This document shows, in pieces, positions 20,486-30,224 of a stretch of 49,961 bases of DNA. Made by a program: the position numbers and the translations under genes. The first letter of the stretch is position 1. The number at the start of each line of letters is the position of its first letter. Origin of the DNA: Chara braunii (lineage: Eukaryota > Streptophyta > Charophyceae > Charales > Characeae); NCBI GenBank assembly GCA_003427395.1, contig BFEA01000184.1, positions 883,208-933,168 on the forward strand, written 5' to 3'. The notes under the pieces were generated by a model that ran no database searches, was not told the origin of the DNA, and worked only from the letters and a program-made list of their open reading frames with translations.

Positions 20486-22803
20486 GGCTGGCATAGCAGT
20501 TCCTTAGAACGGGATGTCGGGGGTGTCAGGAAATACTGCAGTTTACTGCGGGGCCGGAACGGGCTCCAGGGACATACGAGGGAACAGAGGATTGTCAGCT
20601 CTGGGGAGAGAACTGGCCAGCTGGTCAATGAGAAGGAAAACTCGCCTTCTCAGATAATCAGACACTCTGCCATCAAAGCACAAAGTTCTGGCCCTCCAAC
20701 GGATGTTTCGAACGCACAGAGTGCTCACAAGGAAATTGGGCAGGGCACTATATCTGTTGTGATGAACCAGGTTGAAGTGGTATTGGATGAGGGGCCGAGA
20801 GGGGGTAAGGGGAATGTGGAATCTCACCGACTGGGGGGGGATTTGGAAGTAGCGCAGTGTCCTTACATGGCAGATGTTGATTCCCTCCTGCAGATAACTC
20901 ATCATGAACTCTCCTCAGAATCCACAAGTATGATAACCAAGGGCAATTCCCAGCAAGGGACACTCGACTACTCGCCGCACTTTATGGTACTAAAGGGAGA
21001 CAATCTCAGCAGACCCCAGTCGGTGAGCAACGAGTCTCAGGGGAATAGTGCTATAGTTAATCAGACAGAAGATTGCAATAAGAGCCTGGGCCTGATCCTG
21101 ACCTGTCGGATTACTGTAATGAGTAATACTCAGACGTGCGCCCGGAATCTTGGCAAAATACACGAACAACAGCCAGTACATGGATCACATGGGGGGATTC
21201 AAGGTGGTAACCGCTTAAAGGAGGTGGTGTCTCAACTTACAGGTGTCACTGAGTGTAAGTATCTTCTGCTGCCACAGCAGGAAGAAGCTTCCAAAGAGTC
21301 CAAAAGTTGGTCTTCTCTTATTGAGTGGGATGACTCACCACAGACACGAACCATAGTGGATAACATACCTCTACAGCCAGCATCACCAGAAATCCAATAC
21401 TTAAACCACCGCTCCCCCTCATTGCCTAAAGTCGACTTCCCGGTGAGTTAGGGCCGGAAATGGAGGGGGGTCGCCGACCAATTTCACAAGGGCAAAGAAA
21501 AAAAAAAAAAAAGAGCCAAAAAAGTTCACGATTTCATTTTCAACTCGGCCTACCTGGATGACTGCAGGACTGACGGGGTACCACTGTGAAATGGTGCGGG
21601 TTTCGCTCCACGAATCCCTCACGTCCAAAACAAGAGAGAGGGCCTCGACATGCACAACAGACAAAACTCATGGCGGTGTATCTTTCCATATTCTAGCGGA
21701 AGATTCACTCTCGTTTTGCGAATTTCGAGAGTACTCCCGACATGCACAACAGACAAAACTCATGGCGCGGAAGATTCACTCTTGTTTTGCGAATTTCGAA
21801 AGTAGTGCAGCTATGCCCCGAATCATCCCGTCGGCATGGGCAAAACGTCGGGCAGCCACTTCGAAATGCTGCTTTTTTTGAGAAGCATTTCTTTTCTTTT
21901 TTTTTAGTATTATTATTATTTTTTTTTTTAAATGCTTCTCAAAAAAAAAAAAAAAAAAAAACTTCCTTTTTCTACGGGCGCTGTACATACTGGCACGTTT
22001 CAGACCCCTCCACAGGTCGTGGCAGTCCCTGCTACCGGTAGGTCAGCCGCCTATTCCAAAAATCGCCCTACCGGTCCCCCTTACTTTAGGCTGCGGGGGG
22101 GAGCGGTGGTTTAAACAAGGAGGGGGCAGACGTGGGAGTGAAGGAGATATCCCCAGTCCAGGATCAGAAGATTTTGACAGCAGATTTCGACGCAGCAATT
22201 GATCTCAATGAAGACTTACGAGTTCCACAGTTACCAGACAAGGCTGAGTTCCTCCCTCCGGCCATGCCACATACAATAGAGCTCACTAGTAAGAGGCAGA
22301 AATTGGGTCTGAGGGTGGATATGGCCCAGGGTGACTTCCTTCTCACACAAACAGGAATTGTAGTCCTTGTTAGATTTAAGGAAGGATTCTGGGAGATTGG
22401 ACTCTCTGAACCCCCGGGTGCCATGTATGGTGAAGTCACAATCCAAGGGATCAAATCCTCATCCGCATTAATGGGGGGAAGAGCGGGGCAGTCCATACTC
22501 AGACTGGAAACTGTGAAATTCATCAAGGAGAATTTTCCACAGGGAGGATTATCCACTCTCACAATTACTTCGGACCCGTATAGAATTGCGGAACGGGACA
22601 TATATCTCGAATATGAGTCAGCTAAGCAGGTGCATTTGACGTGGATGGGGATTGACATGCTTAAGGAACTCCAACTTCTGAAAATCAAGGCGAGTAAGTT
22701 CTGGTTTGAATATGATGTCGCCACCCTTCTTGTCAGGCTCCTTAGACATGCCGCACTGGAGGTAGGGGGTATCCTGGACACTGGGACTTGGCGTGACCTG
22801 TGA
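20486..22803 (+). pseudogene. LINE-1 ORF1 (split by a TTAA element)
   Basis: The frame is open after a TGA at 20483-20485 and runs to 21401, where a TTAA element enters. The frame resumes on the far side at 22111 in phase and ends at a TGA at 22801-22803. That is ~305 codons before and ~231 after the insertion. The first part is low-complexity and polar (Gln/Ser/Asn). The second looks globular, with KRQKLGLRVDMAQGDFLLTQ and TGIVVLVRFKEGFWEIGLSE. No CCHC knuckle is visible. In LINE-3 a long polar tail follows the knuckle, so this may be the tail part of a longer gag-like ORF. It ends 46 nt before the endonuclease Met. The globular half is not assigned to a family. Confidence 0.6.
21401..22114. 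mobile_element. TTAA-flanked DNA element (~706 bp) inside LINE-1 ORF1
   Basis: TTAA at 21401-21404 and 22111-22114 flanks inverted ends (ACCACCGCTCCCCC / GGGGGAGCGGTGGT). One TTAA plus the interior is 710 bp. Taking it out leaves the host ORF in phase, which directly supports a TTAA target duplication. The ends share ACCACC with the small MITEs. The interior has two copies of a segment (catgcacaacagacaaaact at ~21650 and ~21740) and a foldback around 21880-21950 (gcatttc...aaatgc with T/A runs). No transposase is visible: nonautonomous. TTAA targeting fits piggyBac or Kolobok-type elements. Confidence 0.88.
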
Positions 22804-22849
22804 GGCCCGATTACAGGAGCAGTTCAGGTTAAAGGAATACGGAAGATAA

Positions 22850-23401
22850 ATGGAGAGAATTAAAGTGATCGATGCCTTATATAACAAGGATACGGCATGG
22901 AAACTGCTCAAAAGGAATTCGGACTTGGATATCCGTTCCCTCAATGTGAACGGACTGGCCTCAGCCAAGCAGAGTGAGAAGCAAGCTATCTATGACCAAC
23001 TGAGGGGGATTGATGGCAAGGAGTGTCCAGATGTCATTTGTATCCAGGAGACCCACTGAATGGATACAAATGCTCATAATCATAGTCACAAGGAAATCTG
23101 GTCATATATGGCTTATAGGGCACATGCCCCCAAACCAGGCAGTGCAGGGGTGGCCATATGGATTCCGCCGGAATCCAAAGTCGAGTCCCTTAACTGGGAA
23201 GTGGATCAACTCGAAGGGAGATGGGTTTACGTTCTAGCGATGTTAGAACTGGAGGTGGTTAGTATCCTTTGCGTATATGGACCTAATGACATAGGCGACA
23301 GACAGGCATTCTTTGAATCCATACTCCTTCGCCTCCTAGTTGGTATCCCAGTGATTATTGCAGGAGACTTCAATGCGGCACCAGACAAGCATTTGGACTG
23401 A
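22850..23401 (+). pseudogene. LINE-1 APE-type endonuclease domain
   Basis: Starts at ATG 22850. Within ~25-70 residues it shows IRSLNVNGLASAK and CPDVICIQETH, the Asn and Glu motifs of exonuclease-endonuclease-phosphatase nucleases, which nick target DNA to prime reverse transcription. After an in-frame TGA (23057) the same frame continues with GSAGVAIWIPP, VSILCVYGPND and IIAGDFNAAPD (the G-D-F-N motif). It ends at TGA 23399. The final S-D-H catalytic motif is not seen, so the domain is broken. It belongs to the same ORF2 as the RT downstream. Confidence 0.85.
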
Positions 23402-24115
23402 TGAAAGTTTCCCTCCCCCTGCCCTGGTTATGTGGAAACAGATGAGATGATTATAGTTAATCTATTTCATACTCTAAATCTATTTGATTCTTATCGTAGG
23501 CTTAACTCTAATTCTATAGTATTTTAATGCTTTCGGAAGTCTTAGAGTCAATCTAGACAAACTACTAAATCTAGAATTGATGTCATTCTAGCGTCAAAAG
23601 AACTTCAAAGGACAATTCAGTTTGCTGAAATCTTTCCATGCAGCCCCTTTCCAGGCCTAGACCGTGCAATGTGTGTTGCAGTCTTCTCGTTTAGAAAGAA
23701 ACTTGACCAAGGAAGAGGTTTCTATAAACTAAATACCTCACATTTGATAATAGAAAGCTATAAACATTATCTTCAGGATGTATACGACTTCTGGAGAGAC
23801 CAAAGTACCCATATCCAACATGACATCCGTTGGTTCAATAACGACCTAGCTTTCTTATGTCGTAAATGCAATGAATATTCCAAATTATTAGCAGCACATA
23901 GACACTTAAAATAAGTATAACTCCCAGAAAGAATTCAAGAACTGCAACAAAAAGAAACGATGTCAGAAGACCAAGATACAGTTATACCTCTAGCTGAGGA
24001 AATACAGAAATTGGAAGATCCACTTTTGACATACATGGAGAATAGATAGCAAGGGCTAAGAATCAAAGGGAAACCAAGAAAACATCAAATAGAAGGGGCA
24101 ATGGATGCACGTTTC
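23402..24115 (+). pseudogene. LINE-1 ORF2 linker, degraded
   Basis: AT-rich, with short in-frame pieces (81 codons at 23669-23914 with Tyr/Asn/Lys-rich helices; then IARAKNQRETKKTSNRRGN). This is the normal spacer between endonuclease and RT. It has many stops. Confidence 0.6.
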
Positions 24116-24845
24116 TTTGCATGGTCAGCTATGTATCAACCGCGGTCAAGGCCGTGGGGTCAAACTCGGAGGGCGGTCGTGATCACGGCCGCCGCGGCTC
24201 CGAGCACGATTGGGTGCGGCCGCGACTTTCAGGAATTGTCTTAGACTTAAAAAAAAATCTCAAAATAAATATATATATATATATATGGGGTTGTAGATCT
24301 TTTCGAGATCTAAATTGCGCAATTTTTAATTTTATTTTCGACTTTCTCTTCAAATTTTAAAAATTCAAACATTAATTTTCTTGATGCAAAAACTGTTTTT
24401 TTTTTAACTATTGAACTTTGGTGTTTTTTTATTTTAAATTCAGTGACGTTTTTGGATATGACCACACGTCAAAAGTTGTTCAGTATATTTTTCTGCGTAA
24501 TATTTTTTTTTCAAAATTTTTCTAGGCTACCAGAGTGGCCCGGGACCATTTGCCCGGCTGGACCAAAAAAAAAAAAAAAAAAAAAAAAAAATTGCATTTC
24601 TTTGTTTAAAACTTGGTAACGAATTTCGATGTGACCCTGAGGCAAAAGTTGTTCAGTTCATTTTTCTGCATAACATAGTTTGTTTCCGTATTTTTGTGAA
24701 TTTTTGTTTTGTTTTGCATGGCACGACCGCCCGAAAAAACAAGGTGACCCGGCCGGCCCGGCTGGTAGCCTAGGATTTTTTTTTTTTTTTTTTTTTTTTC
24801 ATGACCGCGGGGTCGTGGCCTAGACCGCGCATGGCCGTCTCCGGG
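24116..24845. mobile_element. Composite insertion between endonuclease and RT of LINE-1
   Basis: LINE-like reading stops near 24115 (tttctttgcatggtcag) and resumes near 24855 (gatggcccagaccaagacag). The insert opens with a GC-rich part (ggtcaaggccgtggggtc) and closes with another (catgaccgcggggtcgtggc). It contains two diverged copies of an AT-rich unit (gtcaaaagttgttcag / ggcaaaagttgttcag), an (AT)n at 24269-24286, an A-run (24566-24590), a T-run (24777-24799), and an inverted pair (ctaggctaccag / ctggtagcctag). No ORF. Confidence 0.6.
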
Positions 24846-25329
24846 GGGGATTCATAGATGGCCCAGACCAAGACAGGAAGGACTATCATTGAAGCCTTGT
24901 CTGATCCCTTTAATAGAAATGAATCATGGGTCACCTCAACTGCAACATGCACTAAAAAAACAAGGGATTTCTTCAAAGATATTTTCACATCTGACAATTG
25001 AGACATCCAACAAACATAACGAAACACAAAAATTGACGATTTTTAATGCCTCTCACGAAATCATTGACTGAAAAGCAGAAGAAAATGATGAAAATGCCGA
25101 TTACCAAGGAATAAATTTGAAAAGCATTGATGCTTATGGATGTAGAGAAGACTCCTCGGATAGATGGTTTACCTAAGGATTCTAAGAATCTATGTGAGAC
25201 TCAACATCTCATGATCTTATGGACTTTCATAATGTAGTATGGATCTCAGGGGCAGTGGGAGAAATCGTGGAACAAGGGGTCCTAACACTTCTATAGTAGA
25301 ATCTATACAAAAAAATGAGAAAAGACAAA

Positions 25330-26151
25330 TATTAGGAATTATCGTTCTATTACTTTTTTAACAGTTGTTTATAAGACGGTTGTTAAAGCTTTAGTTGATC
25401 GGCCGACCAAAGTCATAGAGGATATCATTCACCCACCACAAACTAGTTTTATCACTAGAAGGAATATACAAGATAATGTGTTTCTGATAAATTAACTCAT
25501 CAAGCTCACACGCCAATCTAAACACAATGCTGCTTTTATCTTTATCGATTTTGAAAAAAACATACGATCATGTGAATTATTTTTTTTCTTGATAAATTTT
25601 TGGAAAAATTCAACTTTGGTCCAAGCTTCAGAAGATGGATAGATATTTTGCACAAGAATGCTACCACCAGAGTTATGGTTAATGACAATGTAGCTTCCCC
25701 TATTCCTCTGCAAATATTAGTTAGACAAGGGGACACAATTGCTCCCTTTTTATTTGTCATCATTACGGAAGCTCTAGTAGCAAATCTGCGTACCCATAAA
25801 GATATAAAGCGGTTCCAGATAGCATCAATCCCGGAGGAGGCAATCCCAATATGCTCTCTCTTTGTTGATGATCTCTCCCTGATGATTGATGCTTCAAATG
25901 AGAACATGATAGCAATTCAAAAGTTGATGGAATAATTTTGTCGCTTATCAGATATGAAAGTTAATTGGGGTAGGAAAACTCTTGCGTGGTGGATTCATCA
26001 TCAAGGAGTGCGACCTCCAGAACAGCCTAAGGTCAAATGGCTGCCCAGAGATAACCATATCAGAATACTAGGTATTTCCTTAACGGCTGAGGGTAAACCA
26101 AAATCCAACGATGATTGGATTATGGAACAAGCTCAAACAAAGCTGGATCTA
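25330..26151 (+). pseudogene. LINE-1 reverse transcriptase domain
   Basis: Frame 1 gives NIRNYRSITFLTVVYKTVV, IHPPQTSFITRRNIQDNVF and AAFIFIDFEK (RT motifs up to A). An extra A in the A-run at 25553-25560 shifts the frame. From 25600 a second frame gives EKFNFGPSFRRWIDILHKNA, VRQGDTIAPFLFVIITEA (motif B) and the catalytic FVDDLSLMI (25861 on, YADD equivalent), then WGRKTLAWWIHHQG and IRILGISLTAEGK (motif D/thumb). In-frame TAA occurs near 25493 and 25933. RT copies the element's RNA at the nicked target. Both catalytic Asp of motif C survive but the gene is dead. Confidence 0.88.
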
Positions 26152-26885
26152 TGAAAAAATAAACATACCTCACTTTTAGGTCGCACTCTCGCCATCAAGA
26201 ATGTTGTTTTGGCCTCTATATGGTACAAATGGGTTATTTTGGCCTTAGACAAACAAACCACTAAAATATTCCAGCGACAATTAAGAACATTCCTTTGGGG
26301 GAAAAATCACGAGTGCATTAATGTTATCAATAGAGTAGCATGACTATCAGTGATCCAACTGAAATCTAGAGGGGGTTGAGAATCATTGACCCAACCACTC
26401 AAGCCGTAGCTCTTTCCATGCAATGGATCAAGAGACTGCTCTTTAATCCTCAATCCCCTTGGAATGCACTTGCATGAGAACAAATCAGGAGGTTAACACC
26501 CCCTACACCAGAAGGTACAAGCTACAAGACCCGTTGATGTGGCTAGAAAATCAATCATGGTCCCTGCCTAGAAGTAGTGTTAGGGAAGATGAAGGTGAAG
26601 TAATTTCAGATCGACAAGCTATAAGACTAGATCTGTGTAAGGACTCCTTCTGGATCACCCTCTTTAAAACATGAAGAAAATTACCTCTACCAGATAAACT
26701 GTTGCCTGAAAGATGGAGAGAAGTGTGTCAGCAACCACTATTTAATAACAATTGAATTAGACATGATTAAGGATATGTTTTCCACTGCATGGATCCCCCT
26801 GGCTAAGTTGGGTAAAGAGAGGAATCCTAAGGATCAAAGATCTATGGAACACATTAACTAATGATTGGTTTACTACCAAGGATCT
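26152..26885 (+). pseudogene. LINE-1 ORF2 C-terminal part
   Basis: Reads through a TGA (26152) into KNKHTSLLGRTLAIKNVVLA, a TGA (26341), a frameshift near 26376, then SDRQAIRLDLCKDSFW, TGA (26672) and RKLPLPDKLLPERWREVCQQ, TGA (26753). A frameshift at the C-run near 26791 leads to WLSWVKRGILRIKDLW. It aligns with 11154-11592 and with LINE-2. Those copies carry Trp at most of these TGA positions. The zf-RVT zinc-binding segment expected next is missing. Confidence 0.8.
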
Positions 26886-28110
26886 ACACAACCAATTGCG
26901 TTGTCGAGCGCATCGGCCTCCGCATTTTCTCACGAAGAGGCAGGAACCCTCCCGGCCATGTCACGTAGGAGTTGAACAAAATAAACAAAATCAGAGACAA
27001 CTTGGGGACGACGCAAAGTATTCCGCGCACCGTCAAGACGGACGTGGTCGCGTCGTCCTTTCGCCGCTCTAGCCGTGTGTGCCAGTTGTACACCCCGCGG
27101 TCCCCTACGACAGGATAGATTCTCGCAGGGCATAAACTTTCCTTCCCTAAGGGGTTGTCACCACCCTTAGGGGCGCATCCCTACCGAGCTACTGAACCAC
27201 ATGCGAAGATTTTTAAATGCAATCGCAGAGGTAGATCAGCCGAGGACGTTTGCACGTTCGTTGCAGTATAGATACGCTTGTTTAACGCCACGTGGACCCA
27301 AGCGTCGTCCGTTCCTTAAGGCGCTGATCTCCAAAGTACGAAGCAAACGTCGGTCGACTAGGACGGTCTCAACCAAGCGTAAAACCCAAAAATTATCCGA
27401 GTCTCTTAGACATATAGTCAAAAAAAAAAAAAAAAAAAAAAACATTATTATATCAAAAGGATCGACCATAGCCGATAAAAATAAATATTCAATCTCAAAT
27501 GACAACTAAAAGGAACAAAATTATTATTAGATACATCCAATAACACAAATTTAAATCGAAATACAATCCAACCACCTCGCGTCGAACTCCACAAAACAAT
27601 CATACAACTGCCAATAAAGAGTTGGCTACCGACAGTAATATAGATGCAGCCGACAAGGTAATCGGTCTGCCTTAGTTTTGACTCGATGAGATGCATTGTC
27701 AAAGTTATTTATTTCACCCAACTGTTGACTTAAGATTATGCATGCACACACCCATCTCCACGCATTCTCAATCTTTTTGAATGATAGGTTGCTTTGCGGA
27801 TGATTTTTGATAAGGGGCATTGCTTGAAGTGTTGCATATCCCACCCTCTAGGAAGTGGTCTGCGATACTCCTCCTCCTCGTCCGAGCGCAAAGCTCGGAT
27901 CTCAGAAGTTGGGCTGTCTCCACCGCATCAGCAGATTACCCCCCCGTAGAACGGTCCACTATGGGTCGTTAACAGGGTCGGCTCCTAAAGCAATGAACCC
28001 CCTCCCCAGATGCTTCCTAGAGAAAAATAATGTGTTCACCACAAGTAGGTTTTAGTCATTCTTACGTCTCTTTAGTTCAGGGTAACCAGGACGAAAATAA
28101 ATTGAAGGAG
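26886..28110. other. No gene recognised; A-run at 27420-27442
   Basis: 26886-27420 is rich in CGTCG words and ends in a poly-A of 22, so it could be an unidentified poly-A retro-insert. 27443-28110 is AT-rich with no motif. Confidence 0.35.

Positions 28111-28114
<4 letters not shown>

Positions 28115-28184
<70 letters not shown>
28115..28184. repeat. (AG)n microsatellite
   Basis: About 35 AG units. Confidence 0.97.
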
Positions 28185-28186
<2 letters not shown>

Positions 28187-28394
28187 TCAACCACAGGGCA
28201 AGGCCGCAAGAAAGTGACGTGGAAACGAAGGGCGACGTCAACATCGTGAAGAGATATGCATGTCGCGGACGTAAAAAAAAAAAAAAAAAACAGACATATA
28301 CTAAAACAGTAAAAAATAACGTAAAGAAAATAGACTACATTACAACAACGAAAAAAAAAAACGAAAAGGCATGTGTGTCAATGAGCGAGCAAGC

Positions 28395-28401
<7 letters not shown>

Positions 28402-28475
<74 letters not shown>
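28402..28475. repeat. (AG)n microsatellite
   Basis: About 37 AG units. The spacer from the previous tract has A-runs but no gene. Confidence 0.97.
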
Positions 28476-28480
<5 letters not shown>

Positions 28481-28675
28481 GCTGAAGACTCACCGCCGTC
28501 ACCGGTTGTCGCGGCGATGGAAATCACAATCAACATCGAAGTCGTCGTTCCGATGTTTAAAATGACTTACATCACAACGACAAATCAGTTATATAATGGG
28601 TGAGGATGCAGAAACAAAGGGCCGTGTGTGAACGGCTGTGCGTGAGTGCGAGGGAGAGAGAACAAGAGACAGACA

Positions 28676-28681
28676 TACACA

Positions 28682-28758
<77 letters not shown>

Positions 28759-28866
28759 NNNNNNNNNNNNNNNNNNNNNNNNNNNNNNNNNNNNNNNNNN
28801 NNNNNNNNNNNNNNNNNNNNNNNNNNNNNNNNNNNNNNNNNNNNNNNNNNNNNNNNNNNNNNNNNN

Positions 28867-28957
<91 letters not shown>
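28676..28957. repeat. (CA)n(AG)n compound microsatellite with an assembly gap
   Basis: (CA)n at 28676-28699, AG from 28700 to 28758, N gap 28759-28866, AG again to 28957. The gap is bounded on both sides by AG, so it is most likely more AG. Confidence 0.95.
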
Positions 28958-28961
<4 letters not shown>

Positions 28962-29175
28962 TGTCTATGACGGCCAATCGTTGAGGGACATTACATGTAA
29001 ATCTCGGAAGATTGGGTGGCGAACAGTCACCATATGATTTCATCTCGATTGCGGATTGATGACTGTTGGCCACCCAATCATTTGGGGATGACATAAAATG
29101 CCCCCCAATCGCCATGGATCACTGTTGGCCACCCAATCGGTCGGGGATGATATCTCATGCCCCCGACGATTGGTC

Positions 29176-29178
<3 letters not shown>
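28958..29178. repeat. Foldback-like spacer between opposed GA and CT tracts
   Basis: Two direct units (actgttggccacccaatc at ~29067 and ~29121) and inverted words (gattgggtggcgaacagt against actgttggccacccaatc; gacggccaatcgt against acgattggtcgt). The whole is bracketed by (GA)n on the left and (CT)n on the right. Confidence 0.6.

Positions 29179-29260
<82 letters not shown>
29179..29260. repeat. (CT)n microsatellite
   Basis: About 41 CT units, the inverse of the tract at 28867-28957. Confidence 0.97.
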
Positions 29261-29261
<1 letters not shown>

Positions 29262-29529
29262 AGTCATACATTGACGACCACACACAAACAAACACGCACA
29301 TACAACCGCGCGTGCTCGCGTGCACACACACACTGGGGAGGTTGGTACGCAAGCCCCAACCACTTGCGATGGCGACCATCGCCGTCCAACCGTCCACCCA
29401 CCCTCGGATGACCGTCGCCATTCAATTCCAGCCTATTGGTCGTCGGTGAAATGGCACCCACGACCCCACACCGGCAAACTGGAAAAAAAATTAAAAAAAT
29501 AAAAAAAATTGTCATGCGCATTCCAATCT
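29261..29529. other. No gene recognised
   Basis: A CA-rich stretch, then ordinary DNA and an A-rich run at 29481-29510. Confidence 0.4.
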
Positions 29530-29729
29530 CAGACCCCGCCCAAACTTTTGTCCATTTCTCGGTCGGAACTAGAGGCCGACGGACCTGAAGCGGAAACGTT
29601 ACTGGGCGGAAAAAATAAAAAATTACATTTTTTTCCCGACCGGTGCCATGGGTACCAGGCTCGGTGAACTTGGAGCGCAATGAAATTAAGGGTCGACAAA
29701 AACAGGCTCGGAGGTACTAGTGGTTTAAG
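29530..29729. mobile_element. Probable TTAA-family element, right end clear
   Basis: The right end GGTACTAGTGGTTTAA matches the TTAAACCACnAGTAC terminus of the small MITEs. The left end is degenerate or lost. The element sits where the poly-T of the following SINE should be. Confidence 0.45.
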
Positions 29730-29856
29730 AGAATAGCCATTGCGTACGCCCTCTATCCCGGAAGTGGTAAGATAACCGTCGGAATTGGGGATTTCTCTGT
29801 CAGGCTGCTCCATCTATTGGTGGGGAGTGGAACCTGCTGGAAACCGGATCCAGCGG
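29730..29856 (-). mobile_element. SINE, type A, tail replaced (minus strand)
   Basis: gagaatagccattgcgtacg, gataaccgtcggaattgggg, ctgctccatctattggtggg and the hairpin (gctggaaaccggatccagc) are present. The poly-T is absent and a TTAA-type terminus takes its place. Confidence 0.72.
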
Positions 29857-29909
29857 ATGCAGGATTTTAGATATGGTAGAATCCTAACTGATGTCTTACC
29901 AGGCGTTGG

Positions 29910-30010
29910 TGTTTTGTGCTCTCGGTTTGCCAATGCCAGAACGACGCTGGACGGTTATGGGGTGTATCCCTGTAACCTGTTGTAGCAGGAGCTCAAGGCC
30001 TTTACTTTGA
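29910..30010 (+). repeat. Dispersed repeat module R, short copy
   Basis: atgccagaacgacgctgg...ccctgtaacctg...gtagcaggagctcaaggcct follows 8060-8250 in order but with a large internal deletion. Confidence 0.65.
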
Positions 30011-30082
30011 AACGGCTGCAACAACCATCGAATCCTTTTCTTCCTATTTTAGGTGTCGATGCAGTTACAAAGAGTTTGTAAA

Positions 30083-30224
30083 TTTTTTTTTGTTGTTTTT
30101 GAACAAAGCTCCAATCTATTCATGGGGAGCAACACGTGCTGGGAACCGGGCCCTGCGTCCCATATGGAAAATTACATCGAATTTAGGAAATTTGAGATAC
30201 CGGGGTCATTACTCGGCTTTGGCT
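30083..30224 (-). mobile_element. SINE, type B with head (minus strand)
   Basis: T-run, gaacaaagctccaatctatt, core with gctgggaaccgggccctgc, cccatatg, spacer, and head gagataccggggtcattact. Continues into the module shared with 10176-10440. Confidence 0.75.

Larger units (their letters stand above)
20486..26885 (+). mobile_element. LINE-1: near-complete non-LTR retrotransposon, inactive
   Basis: In order: a long first ORF, APE-type endonuclease, RT, and a C-terminal tail. Two foreign insertions (21405-22114 and ~24116-24845) plus several stops and frameshifts inactivate it. It is one family with LINE-2 (47.1-49.8 kb) and the 11.15 and 8.6 kb fragments, judged by shared protein blocks. The zf-RVT segment and poly-A end are not present: the element stops near 26885 at unrelated DNA. 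Confidence 0.85.

Noticed and set aside
26152-26755. Established UGA-to-Trp code change
   Set aside because: Only decayed LINE copies show it, TGG is used alongside, and deamination explains it. Kept as a finding, not as a call.
26884-27509. Coding region next to LINE-1 (arginine-rich frames on both strands)
   Set aside because: Overlapping frames reflect CG-rich composition. No motif, and the region ends in a poly-A.
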